DNA of 64,000 nt, taken from contig JANFFA010000001.1 of the NCBI GenBank assembly GCA_030848925.1, positions 992,001 through 1,056,000 on the forward strand, written 5' to 3'. Both the position numbers and the translations under genes were made by a program. Shown here one piece after another: positions 54,067 through 63,072 of this stretch (positions are counted from its first letter, which is position 1; each line of letters begins with the position of its first letter). The notes under the pieces were generated by a model that saw only the letters and a program-made list of their open reading frames with translations, did not search any database and was not told the DNA's origin. Origin of the DNA: Rhodalgimonas zhirmunskyi. GTDB lineage: Bacteria > Pseudomonadota > Alphaproteobacteria > Rhodobacterales > Rhodobacteraceae.

Positions 54067-56025
54067 ATGGCCGACGATCTCCTCTCCGCCGCCGATGGTG
54101 GCGATTACAACGCAGACAGCATCGAAGTTCTCGAAGGGCTCGAACCCGTTCGCAAACGCCCCGGCATGTATATCGGCGGCACCGACGAACGCGCCCTGCA
54201 TCACCTCGTGGCCGAGGTGCTCGACAACTCCATGGACGAAGCCGTCGCCGGTTACGCCTCACGGATCGAGGTCGAGTTGAACGCCGACTACTCCATCACC
54301 ATCCGCGACAACGGCCGCGGCATCCCGGTCGATCCGCACCCCAAGTTCCCCGACAAATCCGCGCTCGAGGTGATCCTCTGCACGCTCCACGCGGGCGGCA
54401 AGTTCTCGGGCAAGGCGTATCAGACCTCCGGCGGCCTTCACGGCGTTGGCGCCTCGGTGGTCAACGCGCTTTCGGATTCCATGATCGTGCAGGTCGCCCG
54501 CAACAAGGAACTGTTCGAACAGCGCTTCTCGCGCGGCATCCCGCAGGGTCCGGTCGAAAAACTGGGCGCGACGCAAAACCGGCGCGGCACCACCGTCACC
54601 TTCCACGCCGATGAGCAGATCTTCGGCTCGCACCGGTTCAAGCCCGCGCGCCTGTTCAAATCCATCCGCTCCAAGGCCTATCTCTTTTCAGGCGTCGAAA
54701 TCCGCTGGAAAACCGCGATCGACGATGGCGATACCCCAACCGAGGCCACCTTCCACTTCCCCGGCGGCCTTGCCGACTATCTCAAGGAAACGCTCGGCCA
54801 ATCCGCCACCTACGCCGAAACCCCCTTTGCCGGCACTGTCGACTTTCAGGAAAAGTTCAACACCCCGGGCAAGGTCGAATGGGCGATCAACTGGACCCCC
54901 GCGCGCGACGGCTTCATCCAATCCTACTGTAACACCGTCCCCACGCCCGAGGGCGGCACCCACGTCGCCGGGTTCTGGGCCGCGATCCTCAAGGGCATCA
55001 AGGCTTACGGCGAGCTGTCCAACAACCGCAAGGCCAAGGACATTTCCCGCGAAGACCTGATCTCGGGCGGCTGCGCGCTGGTCTCGACCTTCATCCGTGA
55101 GCCCGAGTTCGTCGGTCAGACCAAGGACCGCCTCGCCACCGTCGAGGCCCAGCGCCTTGTCGAAAACTCCGTGCGCGATCACTTCGACAACTGGCTCGCC
55201 GCCAACACCAAATCCGCCGGGGCGATTCTCGACTTCCTCGTGCTGCGCGCAGAAGAACGCCTGCGCCGCCGTCAGGAAAAGGAAACCGCCCGCAAGACCG
55301 CGACCAAGAAACTCCGCCTGCCCGGCAAGCTGACCGATTGCTCGTCAAACACGCGCGAGGGCACCGAATTGTTCATCGTCGAGGGCGATTCGGCGGGCGG
55401 CTCGGCCAAGATGGCGCGCAACCGCAACAATCAGGCCCTCCTGCCCCTGCGCGGCAAGATCCTCAACGTGCTGGGCGCGGCGTCCTCGAAACTCGGCTCC
55501 AACCAAGAGATTTCCGACCTCACCCAAGCGCTTGGCACCGGGCTGGGGACCAAGTTCAACCTCGATGACCTGCGCTATGACAAGATCATCATCATGACCG
55601 ACGCCGACGTTGACGGCGCCCATATCGCCGCGCTGTTGATGACCTTCTTCTTCACCCAGATGCGCCCGATGATTGACGCCGGGCATTTGTATCTCGCCTG
55701 CCCGCCCCTCTATCGGCTGACCCAAGGCGCCAAGCGCGTCTACGTCGCCGATGACGCGGCCAAGGAAGAGGTGTTGAAAAACGGTCTGGGCGGCAAAGGC
55801 AAGATCGACGTGCAGCGCTTCAAGGGCCTTGGCGAAATGGACGCGAAGGATTTGAAAGAAACCACGATGGACCCCAAATCCCGCACGCTCATCCGCGTGA
55901 CCATCGACGAGGACGAGCCCGGCGAAACCGGCGATCTGGTCGAGCGTCTGATGGGCAAGAAACCGGAATTGCGCTTCCAGTATATTCAGGAGAATGCGAG
56001 GTTTGTTGAGGAGTTGGATGTTTGA
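54067..56025 (+). CDS. parE: DNA topoisomerase IV subunit B
   Basis: A 652-residue type II topoisomerase ATPase subunit. GHKL motifs: EVLDNSMDEAVAG, IRDNGRGIPVD, and GGLHGVGASVVNALS. TOPRIM domain: EGDSAGGSAK and IIMTDADVDGAHIAALL. PLRGKILNV lies between. Length matches ParE, shorter than GyrB, and the absence of GyrB insertions supports ParE; parC is not in the window. The last 15 codons use more A/T than the rest (ATTCAGGAGAATGCGAGG), close to an AT-rich downstream gene that overlaps it by one base. Confidence 0.93.
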   Translation: MADDLLSAADGGDYNADSIEVLEGLEPVRKRPGMYIGGTDERALHHLVAEVLDNSMDEAVAGYASRIEVELNADYSITIRDNGRGIPVDPHPKFPDKSALEVILCTLHAGGKFSGKAYQTSGGLHGVGASVVNALSDSMIVQVARNKELFEQRFSRGIPQGPVEKLGATQNRRGTTVTFHADEQIFGSHRFKPARLFKSIRSKAYLFSGVEIRWKTAIDDGDTPTEATFHFPGGLADYLKETLGQSATYAETPFAGTVDFQEKFNTPGKVEWAINWTPARDGFIQSYCNTVPTPEGGTHVAGFWAAILKGIKAYGELSNNRKAKDISREDLISGGCALVSTFIREPEFVGQTKDRLATVEAQRLVENSVRDHFDNWLAANTKSAGAILDFLVLRAEERLRRRQEKETARKTATKKLRLPGKLTDCSSNTREGTELFIVEGDSAGGSAKMARNRNNQALLPLRGKILNVLGAASSKLGSNQEISDLTQALGTGLGTKFNLDDLRYDKIIIMTDADVDGAHIAALLMTFFFTQMRPMIDAGHLYLACPPLYRLTQGAKRVYVADDAAKEEVLKNGLGGKGKIDVQRFKGLGEMDAKDLKETTMDPKSRTLIRVTIDEDEPGETGDLVERLMGKKPELRFQYIQENARFVEELDV

Positions 56026-56762
56026 TGCAGATTACGCCAATACAACAGCACCTCGTTAGAGAAATGTTTTGGTATGCTGCGGATGACGACTACATCTGTG
56101 CTCGCCTTTCAGCGCAAAATGGTCTCTTTAGACACTTCTCATGGAATGCTGCTCAATGCGTTGAAAAACTCACCAAGTGCATAATTTTGCTTAACGGCGG
56201 GTCGGCCAAGTTCAATCATAGTTTCTTTAAACCTCTCAAAGAAAAGGTTATCGAACCCTATAAAAGATGTTTCCCTGAAACGTTAGATGTATCGGCCTTT
56301 TGCAAAGTCAAAGATTCCATGGCACACTATGCCTCTGAGGAACTGTTTGATTTTGCAGAGCGGATCGAAGAGTACGGGCACACCAACGGTCGATATCGCC
56401 AGATACCAGCCCGTGTATTGCCATTCGACCTCCAGAAACTGGATCTACTTGTATTCTTTCTTAGGCGACTTTGTGCACCAATGCCGTTGAACGCCTCCCA
56501 AAGAAAGCAACATATCCTATCCTTGCAGGAAGATTTTCTTTTCACAACTGCAACTCAATGGCCGACGGTCAATGGTTTCACTTTCAAAGGTAAAGAAGAT
56601 GCTCTTCGCCGTGACAACACCGCAAACTTCCCCGAACTATTCGATGAGCTTCCCGGTGGATGGGCATCTGCGGTAGCCGCAGCGCCTCTCGAGACCGCCA
56701 AATGGACAGGGCTTGCTTCCACTGAGGATTTATCATGGCTCAAATCTGTCGCTAAGATCTAG
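56025..56762 (+). CDS. HEPN-like hypothetical protein, AT-rich, probably acquired
   Basis: A 245-residue protein. Residues 1-100 have a helical pattern similar to HEPN domains (FWYAADDDYICARLSAQNG, AAQCVEKLTKCIILLNG, FNHSFFKPLKEKV), with an EK-L-K element and a His but no clear R-x4-6-H ribonuclease motif. The rest has no recognised domain. Base composition is clearly more AT-rich than its neighbours, with T- and A-ending codons, which suggests transfer. The ATG shares one base with the parE stop (TGATG); GAGGAG precedes it. It may be a toxin-like or nucleotide-binding adaptor protein; no partner antitoxin is seen. Confidence 0.6.
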   Translation: MQITPIQQHLVREMFWYAADDDYICARLSAQNGLFRHFSWNAAQCVEKLTKCIILLNGGSAKFNHSFFKPLKEKVIEPYKRCFPETLDVSAFCKVKDSMAHYASEELFDFAERIEEYGHTNGRYRQIPARVLPFDLQKLDLLVFFLRRLCAPMPLNASQRKQHILSLQEDFLFTTATQWPTVNGFTFKGKEDALRRDNTANFPELFDELPGGWASAVAAAPLETAKWTGLASTEDLSWLKSVAKI

Positions 56763-56901
56763 CCGCGCCATCGCCGACCCGCGGGGTGGCGATACACCGC
56801 TGATTTCCCGCACTTTATCCCAGCCAAACACCTCCAACCCCACCATCCCGCACAACATCACCATATCGCCGCCCCGGGGGGCGGGTCGGCGATGGCGCGG
56901 C
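56762..56901. repeat. Long inverted repeat behind HEPN-like gene
   Basis: Perfect 21-bp inverted arms at 56762-56782 and 56881-56901 (beginning GCCGCGCCATCGCCGACC) enclose an inner 7-bp pair at 56788-56794 and 56864-56870 (GGCGATA / TATCGCC), around a 69-base loop. It starts at the final base of the HEPN-like gene stop. The 388-bp gap to the next gene contains no further feature. Confidence 0.88.
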
Positions 56902-57150
56902 GGCCTGCGGCCTTGATTCCGCGCTGGTGGTGCGCGCCTCAAACCGCGCACCGATACTCAGCCCCCCATTCATCCCCCTTGCCCAAAGCCCTGCGGAAGC
57001 GTATTCTATCCCTCGCAGGCTCCACGGCCAAAACGCCGTGCCCCTGCCGCTTCCCAAGGATCATCCCCGACACTTCGGACCCATGATCGACTGACGATGC
57101 GACGGCCCGGTCGGCCCCGCCCTCCGGGAACGCTCATAGGGAATACACCC

Positions 57151-57279
57151 ATGTCCAAAGAGAAAAGCCGCGGTAATCGCGAAGCCAAGAAGCCGAAGAA
57201 GGTCCAGCCGAAAGTCAGCGCCACCGCCAATTCCAACATTGGCAAGCCGCTCAACATCGGGGCCAAGAAAAAGCCCTGA
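57151..57279 (+). CDS. Small basic protein
   Basis: A 42-residue Lys-rich protein (starts MSKEKSRGNREAKKPKK and ends GAKKKP). It has no cysteine and no hydrophobic segment. AGGGAA precedes the ATG. Very similar small basic proteins are common and short in alphaproteobacteria; possible roles are nucleic-acid binding, but I cannot name one. The stop is followed six bases later by a 13-bp tandem repeat. Confidence 0.6.
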   Translation: MSKEKSRGNREAKKPKKVQPKVSATANSNIGKPLNIGAKKKP

Positions 57280-57285
57280 GCCAAC

Positions 57286-57337
57286 TTGATCTGGGGGCCT
57301 GATTTGACGGCCTGACCTGACGCCCTGATCTGAGGGC
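57286..57337 (+). repeat. 13-bp tandem repeat after small basic gene, 4 units
   Basis: Four units (TTGATCTGGGGGC, CTGATTTGACGGC, CTGACCTGACGCC, CTGATCTGAGGGC) are adjacent, starting six bases after the stop codon. They are imperfect, sharing CTGA--TGA-GGC. Confidence 0.7.
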
Positions 57338-57432
57338 CACAACGCCCGTCCCGGCCCCTTGCGGCCCGGACGCACCACGCTCAAGCCCCAAAAATCCGGA
57401 GCCCACCCGGCACAGAATGATCACATGAAAAA

Positions 57433-57468
57433 CCCCGGCGGCCCATCACGGGCCACCGGGGCGTTTTT
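57433..57468. terminator. Bidirectional intrinsic terminator
   Basis: An interrupted stem (CCCCGG and GGCCC pairing with GGGCC and CCGGGG) with an ATCAC loop is flanked by AAAAA on the left and TTTTT on the right (57464-57468), giving a T-tract on each strand. It separates the small basic gene from the convergent CsbD gene. Confidence 0.85.
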
Positions 57469-57483
57469 CGCACAAGTGCCGCC

Positions 57484-57684
57484 TTACGACAGCTTGGCTT
57501 GCCACTGATCCACTTCGCGCTCGGCCTCTTCCTTGGCCTTGCCGTATTTCTGCTGGATCAGGCCGACCATCTGGTCGCGGTTGCCCTTCGCCTGATCCAA
57601 TTCATCGTCGGTCAGCTCGCCCCACTGTTCGCGGGCCTTGCCCTTGGCTTCGGTCCATTTGCCTTTGATCTGGTCCCAGTTCAT
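57484..57684 (-). CDS. CsbD-family stress protein
   Basis: A 66-residue CsbD protein (NWDQIKGKWTEAKGKAREQWGELTDDELDQAKGNRDQMVG), short, charged and helical. Such proteins are general-stress induced, function unknown. AAAGGAG precedes ATG 57684, so I rejected an upstream in-frame ATG at 57711. Confidence 0.85.
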   Translation of the reverse strand: MNWDQIKGKWTEAKGKAREQWGELTDDELDQAKGNRDQMVGLIQQKYGKAKEEAEREVDQWQAKLS

Positions 57685-57910
57685 AGCATGCTCCTTTGCG
57701 TTTGCGTTCACCGGGTCAACGCGCCCCCCTCGCCAAGGGTTCCGACCGCCCCCTTAACCATTTCACGCAACAGGCGCTTCGCCGCTCATGCCCGACAGGA
57801 TGCAGGCGGGGGCCAGACGCATCGCAGACGCATCGCAGACGCGCAAATCCTGCGACACGCGCGCATTAACCCCCTCGCGCGCCCGCGCAACCTCTGCTTA
57901 ACTCGCCCCC

Positions 57911-58591
57911 ATGCGAGTCATCAGTCTTTGCCTTCTTCTGGTCGTCACACTGGCCGCCTGCGCCCGCCCGCTGGCCCCCAACGAACAGGCCTTCGCCAGC
58001 CGCCTGTTCGGGTCAACCCTCGATACTCAAAGGATTAAATTCCACGACGGCGCGCTGGTGGGCAAGGTCACATACCAGCGCAAGAAGCGCCCGCAACTGG
58101 CCTGCCGCGAACGGATCTGGCCCGAACCGCGCGAAGAGGTGGTCACCGTCGGCCCCGCCGCCGTCACCCTCTGGAACCGGGTGTTCTATACCAAGCCCTT
58201 CTATTCAAACGATTATCTCCACGGCGCGCCGGATGTCTTCCCGCTTTTCGCCGCCATGCTTTTCGCCCATGAGCTGACCCATGTCTGGCAATGGCAAAAC
58301 CGCGCGCAAACCGGCTATTCCCCGATCAAGGCCGCCAATGAACACGACTGGGGCGCTGACCCCTATCTTTATGATATCAATACGAAAACCCGCTTCCTCG
58401 ACTATGCTTACGAACAACAGGCCAGCATCGTCGAGGAATACGTCTGCTGCATGGCGCTCGACCCGCAAGCGTCACGCACCAAGCGGCTGGAAACGCTTCT
58501 GAAATCCGCCTTCCCGTTGGAAACCCTGCCGATTCCCAAAAAGGTCCGCATCCCGTGGAAAGACGCCAAGATCAAAGGCATCTGCCAGTAA
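57911..58591 (+). CDS. Lipoprotein with HELTH metallopeptidase-like motif
   Basis: A 226-residue lipoprotein with lipobox LAAC (Cys17). The mature part contains FAHELTHVWQWQN, a zinc HExxH motif (H120, E121, H124) as in DUF4157/M48-like peptidases; a downstream Glu (EQQASIVEEY) could be the third ligand. It probably acts in the periplasm at the membrane. Start ATG 57911 is the only one giving the signal. It converges on murD with a 12-base gap. Activity is not proven. Confidence 0.72.
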   Translation: MRVISLCLLLVVTLAACARPLAPNEQAFASRLFGSTLDTQRIKFHDGALVGKVTYQRKKRPQLACRERIWPEPREEVVTVGPAAVTLWNRVFYTKPFYSNDYLHGAPDVFPLFAAMLFAHELTHVWQWQNRAQTGYSPIKAANEHDWGADPYLYDINTKTRFLDYAYEQQASIVEEYVCCMALDPQASRTKRLETLLKSAFPLETLPIPKKVRIPWKDAKIKGICQ

Positions 58592-58603
58592 GAAGCGGTT
58601 GAA

Positions 58604-60001
58604 TTACAACAGCTTGGCAACCTCTGCCATGAAATGCTCACCACGCTTTTCAAAGCTGTCATACTGATCGAAGGACGCCGCCGCCGGGGCAAGAAGCACC
58701 ACGTCCCCCGCCTCGGCCTCGGCCGCCGCAAGGGCGACGGCGCTGGCCATGTCGCCGCAAACCTCTACCTCGATCCCGCCGAGTTGCATGGCGAAATTCG
58801 CTGCCTCCCGCCCGATCACATAGGCCTTCGAGACCGTGCCGAGATAGGGCAAAAGCCCGCCCAATCCGCCGTCCTTTTCCAACCCGCCACAGATCCAGCG
58901 GATCTTGTCAAACGCCTGCAACGCCTTCGCCGCCGCATCCACGTTGGTCGCCTTGGAATCGTTCACGAAACGCACCCCGCCGCGCTCTCCGACCAATTGC
59001 GAGCGGTGCGGCAACCCGGCAAAGCTTTGAAATCCCTTCTCGATTTCGCGCGGCCCCAGCCCAAGCGCGCGGCACGCCGCAAACGCGGAACAGGCGTTCT
59101 GGTGGTTGTGCGCGCCCGGCAACCCCGGCATCCCGCGCAAATCGATCGAGGCCACCTGCCGCCCCTTGCGATACTCCGACAGGAACCCCTTGCGCGAAAA
59201 CACATGCCAGCCCGGCCCGGTCAGCTTTTCCTCGACCGACACGGAAATCACCCGGTCATCCCCCGCCGCCTCGGCCAACTGGTTGGCAAGGTAACGACCC
59301 TCGTCCTCGTCCACGCCGATGACGCAGCGGTCCGGCCCGCCTTCTGCGAACAACCGTCGCTTGGCCGCGAAATACCCGCCCATACCGCCGTGACGATCCA
59401 GATGATCGGGCGACAGGTTGGTAAACACCGCCACATCCGGCGTCAGGCTGCGCGCGAGATCGGTCTGATAGGACGACAGCTCCAAAACCACCACGCCCCC
59501 ATCCCCCGGCGGATCAATGTCCAGAACGCCGCGCCCGATATTGCCCGCCAACTGCGCCTCGCGTCCCGCTTGATCCAATATGTGATGGATCAAGGCCGAG
59601 GTGGTCGATTTCCCGTTCGATCCGGTCACCGCCACCACCCGTGGCATGGTGTCGAATCCGTCCCAATCAGACCCGCCAAAGGACTGGAAAAACAGCCCGA
59701 TATCGTTGTCCACCGGCACCCCCGCGCGCCATGCGGCGGCCACGACACGGTTGGGCGTCGGGTAAAGATGCGGAATGCCCGGGCTCACGATCAGCCGCGC
59801 CACCCCTTCAAATCCATCGCGTGACAGCGGATCGACACAGGCAAAGCCTTCGGCCTCGGCCCGCTCGCGCGCCTGCGCGTTGTCGTCCCAGCACAGCGCC
59901 TCGGCCCCGCCCGCGCGCAACGCCCGCGCCGCTGAAAGGCCCGACCGTCCCAGCCCCAGGATCATCACCTTCTGGCCCTCAAGCCCTTTAACCGCGATCA
60001 T
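58604..60001 (-). CDS. murD: UDP-N-acetylmuramoylalanine--D-glutamate ligase
   Basis: A 465-residue Mur ligase adding D-Glu to UDP-MurNAc-L-Ala in the cytoplasm. Domains: N-terminal UDP-binding Rossmann domain ([18 protein letters not shown]), central ATP domain with P-loop [14 protein letters not shown] and [12 protein letters not shown], and C-terminal domain with [16 protein letters not shown] 60001 overlaps the dedA stop by four bases. In most relatives ftsW follows murD; here the next gene is convergent, so the cluster ends or is split here. Confidence 0.93.
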   Translation of the reverse strand: MIAVKGLEGQKVMILGLGRSGLSAARALRAGGAEALCWDDNAQARERAEAEGFACVDPLSRDGFEGVARLIVSPGIPHLYPTPNRVVAAAWRAGVPVDNDIGLFFQSFGGSDWDGFDTMPRVVAVTGSNGKSTTSALIHHILDQAGREAQLAGNIGRGVLDIDPPGDGGVVVLELSSYQTDLARSLTPDVAVFTNLSPDHLDRHGGMGGYFAAKRRLFAEGGPDRCVIGVDEDEGRYLANQLAEAAGDDRVISVSVEEKLTGPGWHVFSRKGFLSEYRKGRQVASIDLRGMPGLPGAHNHQNACSAFAACRALGLGPREIEKGFQSFAGLPHRSQLVGERGGVRFVNDSKATNVDAAAKALQAFDKIRWICGGLEKDGGLGGLLPYLGTVSKAYVIGREAANFAMQLGGIEVEVCGDMASAVALAAAEAEAGDVVLLAPAAASFDQYDSFEKRGEHFMAEVAKLL

Positions 60002-60567
60002 TGCCGGCCCCCTTTGCGCCCTCGGCGCGCCCACGCGAATGCCAGCGCCGCCAGCAACAGGAATAGCCCCAAGGCAAGGGCAAGGTGAAGCCCAAGATGA
60101 CGCCGCCCCAACACCGCCTCGATCGCATGGCCCGCACCATAGCCCAGCGCCATCATCACGCTGCACCACAACAGCACTGCCACCGCATCCAACAGGGCAA
60201 ACCGCGCCCAGCCAACCCGCGTCGTCCCGATCATCAGCGCGGCGGCCGTCTTCATTCCATAAACATAGCGAAAGCCAAGCACCGCCAGCACCGGGTTGCG
60301 CTCCAACACCCCGTGCCAGCGCCCCACCCCGGGCCGCGCCAGAACACGCGCCACAAAGCCGCGCCGCCCCATGTGCCGCCCGACCCAGAACAACAGGTTA
60401 TCAACCAGAAACGCCCCCAGCGCCCCGGCCAGCACCGCCATTGGAAAGGGAAACAGCCCCCGATGCGCCAGAACCCCGCCCAGAAACGCCACCGCGTCCC
60501 CTTCAAGGAAAGTGCCCAGAACCAGCCCCGGCAGGCCCAGTGCCTGAACCAGATGCTCCAGCGTCAC
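59998..60567 (-). CDS. DedA-family membrane protein inside mur cluster
   Basis: A 189-residue DedA (SNARE-associated/VTT) inner-membrane protein: [44 protein letters not shown] and [20 protein letters not shown]. DedA proteins act in lipid flipping and undecaprenyl phosphate recycling, which fits the peptidoglycan context. The start is GTG 60567, four bases after the mraY stop. It is a rare insertion between mraY and murD. Confidence 0.82.
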   Translation of the reverse strand: MTLEHLVQALGLPGLVLGTFLEGDAVAFLGGVLAHRGLFPFPMAVLAGALGAFLVDNLLFWVGRHMGRRGFVARVLARPGVGRWHGVLERNPVLAVLGFRYVYGMKTAAALMIGTTRVGWARFALLDAVAVLLWCSVMMALGYGAGHAIEAVLGRRHLGLHLALALGLFLLLAALAFAWARRGRKGGRQ

Positions 60568-60571
60568 CCGC

Positions 60572-61654
60572 TCAACGCACCTTCAGCGTGGCCAGCCCGA
60601 TCATCGCAAGGATGAGAGAGATGATCCAGAACCGGATCACGATCTGCGGTTCGGCCCAGCCCTTCTTTTCATAGTGGTGGTGGATCGGCGCCATCAGGAA
60701 CACGCGCTTGCCCGTCCGCTTGAAATACAGCACCTGAATGATGACCGACATCGCCTCGACCACGAACAAGCCACCCACAATCGCCAGAACGATCTCGTGC
60801 TTGGTGGCCACGGCAATCGCGCCCAGCGCCCCGCCAAGGGCCAGCGATCCGGTATCGCCCATGAACACGGCAGCGGGCGGCGCATTGTACCAAAGAAAGC
60901 CCAAGCCGCCCCCGATCAACCCGGCAACGAAGACGATGATTTCCCCCGTGCCCGGCACGTAATGCACATCAAGGTAGTCCGCGAAATTCGCGTTGCCGAC
61001 GAAATAGGCGATCACGCCAAGCGTGCCGCTGGCAATCATCACCGGCATGATGGCCAGCCCGTCCAACCCATCGGTCAGGTTCACGGCATTGGCCGCGCCC
61101 ACGATCACGATCATCGCGAAGGGGATAAAGAAGTATCCCATGTAAAGCAGCGTGCCCTTGAACACCGGGAAAGCCAGCTCAAATTGCAGCCCCTCGGGCT
61201 GGTAAACCGCGGCCCAATAGCCCGCAATCCCCGCAATGATCAGGCCCAGAAGCATCCGCACCCGGCCCGGCACCCCGGCAGTATTCTGTTTTGAAACCTT
61301 GGCGTAATCATCCGCAAACCCGATCAGCGCGAAACTCATCGTCACGAACAGAACCAGCCATACGAACGGGTTATCCAACCGCGCCCATGCCAGGGTCGAG
61401 GTCAGCAGCGCCCCCACGATCAGCAAGCCGCCCATCGTCGGCGTTCCGGCCTTCACGAAATGCCCCTCGGGGCCATCGTCGCGAATGGGCTGGCCCTTGC
61501 CTTGGCGCTTGCGCAGCACGTTGATCAACGGCGGACCAAACATGAAGCCAAACAGAAGAGCGGTCAGAAAGGCCCCTCCGGCGCGAAACGTGATATAGCG
61601 GAACAGGTTGAAGAAATCCCCGCCATCCGACAGCGCGGTGAGCCAATAGAGCAT
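60572..61654 (-). CDS. mraY: Phospho-N-acetylmuramoyl-pentapeptide transferase
   Basis: A 360-residue inner-membrane enzyme making lipid I. Ten helices; catalytic Asp motifs [12 protein letters not shown] and [12 protein letters not shown] ([10 protein letters not shown]), and [22 protein letters not shown] (HHH). It starts in the murF stop (one-base overlap). Essential in peptidoglycan synthesis. Confidence 0.95.
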   Translation of the reverse strand: MLYWLTALSDGGDFFNLFRYITFRAGGAFLTALLFGFMFGPPLINVLRKRQGKGQPIRDDGPEGHFVKAGTPTMGGLLIVGALLTSTLAWARLDNPFVWLVLFVTMSFALIGFADDYAKVSKQNTAGVPGRVRMLLGLIIAGIAGYWAAVYQPEGLQFELAFPVFKGTLLYMGYFFIPFAMIVIVGAANAVNLTDGLDGLAIMPVMIASGTLGVIAYFVGNANFADYLDVHYVPGTGEIIVFVAGLIGGGLGFLWYNAPPAAVFMGDTGSLALGGALGAIAVATKHEIVLAIVGGLFVVEAMSVIIQVLYFKRTGKRVFLMAPIHHHYEKKGWAEPQIVIRFWIISLILAMIGLATLKVR

Positions 61655-63072
61655 TACTCGTCCTCTCGATCTTTGCCGGGCGGATGGCCCATTTTGCGGA
61701 TCGCGTCAACAACAAGGCTCACTTTCGAGCCCTTCGATCCCTTCACCAGCACAATATCGCCCGGATGGATCAGCCGCGCTACCCGCGCCACCATCTGATC
61801 GGCGCGCGACATCCACTCGCCCTGTTGCGCAGGTTCCAGCGCCTCGTGCAGGCCCCGCATCAATGGCCCCACGCAATGCACCCGGTCAATCCCCTGCATC
61901 CATTGCAGCTTGGCAAGTGCCACATGATCCTCGGCCTCGCTCGGCCCCAGTTCCAGCATATCGCCCAGAATGGCGATCCGCCGCCCCCGGCCCTTCGGCT
62001 TGGCCGCGTCCAGAACCTCTAGCGCGGCGGCCATCGAAGTGGGGTTGGCATTGAACGCATCGTCAATCAGGCCGATCTCGGCCCCGGTCGCATCGTCCAG
62101 CACCAGCCGCTCACGCGTGCCGCGCCCGGCGGGCGGTTGCCAGCGGGCCAAATCAGCAGCCGCAATGTCACGATCCGCGCCCAGCGCCTCGACCGCCGCC
62201 AACACGCCAAGGCCATTCATCGCGAAATGCCGCCCCGCCGTGGAAATCTTGTAAAGCAGCGCCCGGCCATCCGCCTCGGCCTCACAGATGGTCGCGCCAT
62301 CGGCCAGCCGCACGCCGGTCAGGCGATACTCCCCCGCCGTCTCGCCAAAGCCGACGATCCGCGCGCCCACATCCCGCGCCGCGCTCATCAGGATCGGGGT
62401 GGTGGCCAGATCGGCATTGATCACTGCCACGCCATCCGGCTCAAGCCCTTGGAAAATATCGGCCTTCTCGCGCGCGATGCCTTCGATGTTTTCGAACGCC
62501 TCAAGATGCGCCGCCGCCACCGTGGTGATCATCGCTACGTCTGCGCGCGCCATACGCGCCAGCGGCGCGATCTCGCCGGGGTGGTTCATCCCGATCTCGA
62601 TCACCGCATAATCCGTCTCGACCGGCATCCGCGCCAGCGTCAGCGGCACGCCCCAATGGTTGTTGTAACTGGCCTCGGCCGCGTGGCATTTGCCCTGCCG
62701 CTCCAGCACCACGCGCAGCATCTCCTTGGTCGAGGTCTTGCCGACCGATCCCGTCACCGCGATCACCCGCGCCTGCGTGCGCGCCCGCGCCGCCCGGCCC
62801 AGCGCCTCCAGCGCCTCCAGAACGTCGGGCACGATCAACAGCGGCGCATCCTCCGCCACCCCCTCGGGGATATGCGTAACCAGCGCCGCGCCCGCGCCCT
62901 TGTCCAAGGCCTGCGCCACGAAATCATGCCCATCGCGCGCCGCTTTCAACGCCACGAACAGATCACCGGTCTTGATCGTCCGGGTATCGATGCTCACGCC
63001 ATCGACGCTGAACGCCCGCGTCGCCCGCCCGCCGGTCGCCTCGACCGCCGCCGCACTTGTCCAAAGGCTCAT
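61654..63072 (-). CDS. murF: UDP-N-acetylmuramoyl-tripeptide--D-alanyl-D-alanine ligase
   Basis: A 472-residue Mur ligase adding D-Ala-D-Ala. P-loop [14 protein letters not shown] in the ATP domain, [14 protein letters not shown], and [15 protein letters not shown] in the C-terminal domain. ATGA overlap with murE upstream; its stop overlaps mraY. The length and motifs are standard. Confidence 0.94.
   Translation of the reverse strand: MSLWTSAAAVEATGGRATRAFSVDGVSIDTRTIKTGDLFVALKAARDGHDFVAQALDKGAGAALVTHIPEGVAEDAPLLIVPDVLEALEALGRAARARTQARVIAVTGSVGKTSTKEMLRVVLERQGKCHAAEASYNNHWGVPLTLARMPVETDYAVIEIGMNHPGEIAPLARMARADVAMITTVAAAHLEAFENIEGIAREKADIFQGLEPDGVAVINADLATTPILMSAARDVGARIVGFGETAGEYRLTGVRLADGATICEAEADGRALLYKISTAGRHFAMNGLGVLAAVEALGADRDIAAADLARWQPPAGRGTRERLVLDDATGAEIGLIDDAFNANPTSMAAALEVLDAAKPKGRGRRIAILGDMLELGPSEAEDHVALAKLQWMQGIDRVHCVGPLMRGLHEALEPAQQGEWMSRADQMVARVARLIHPGDIVLVKGSKGSKVSLVVDAIRKMGHPPGKDREDE

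Noticed and set aside
53934-54614. Plus-strand frame overlapping the parE start
   Set aside because: Arg-rich translation in another frame of parE; no ribosome-binding site.
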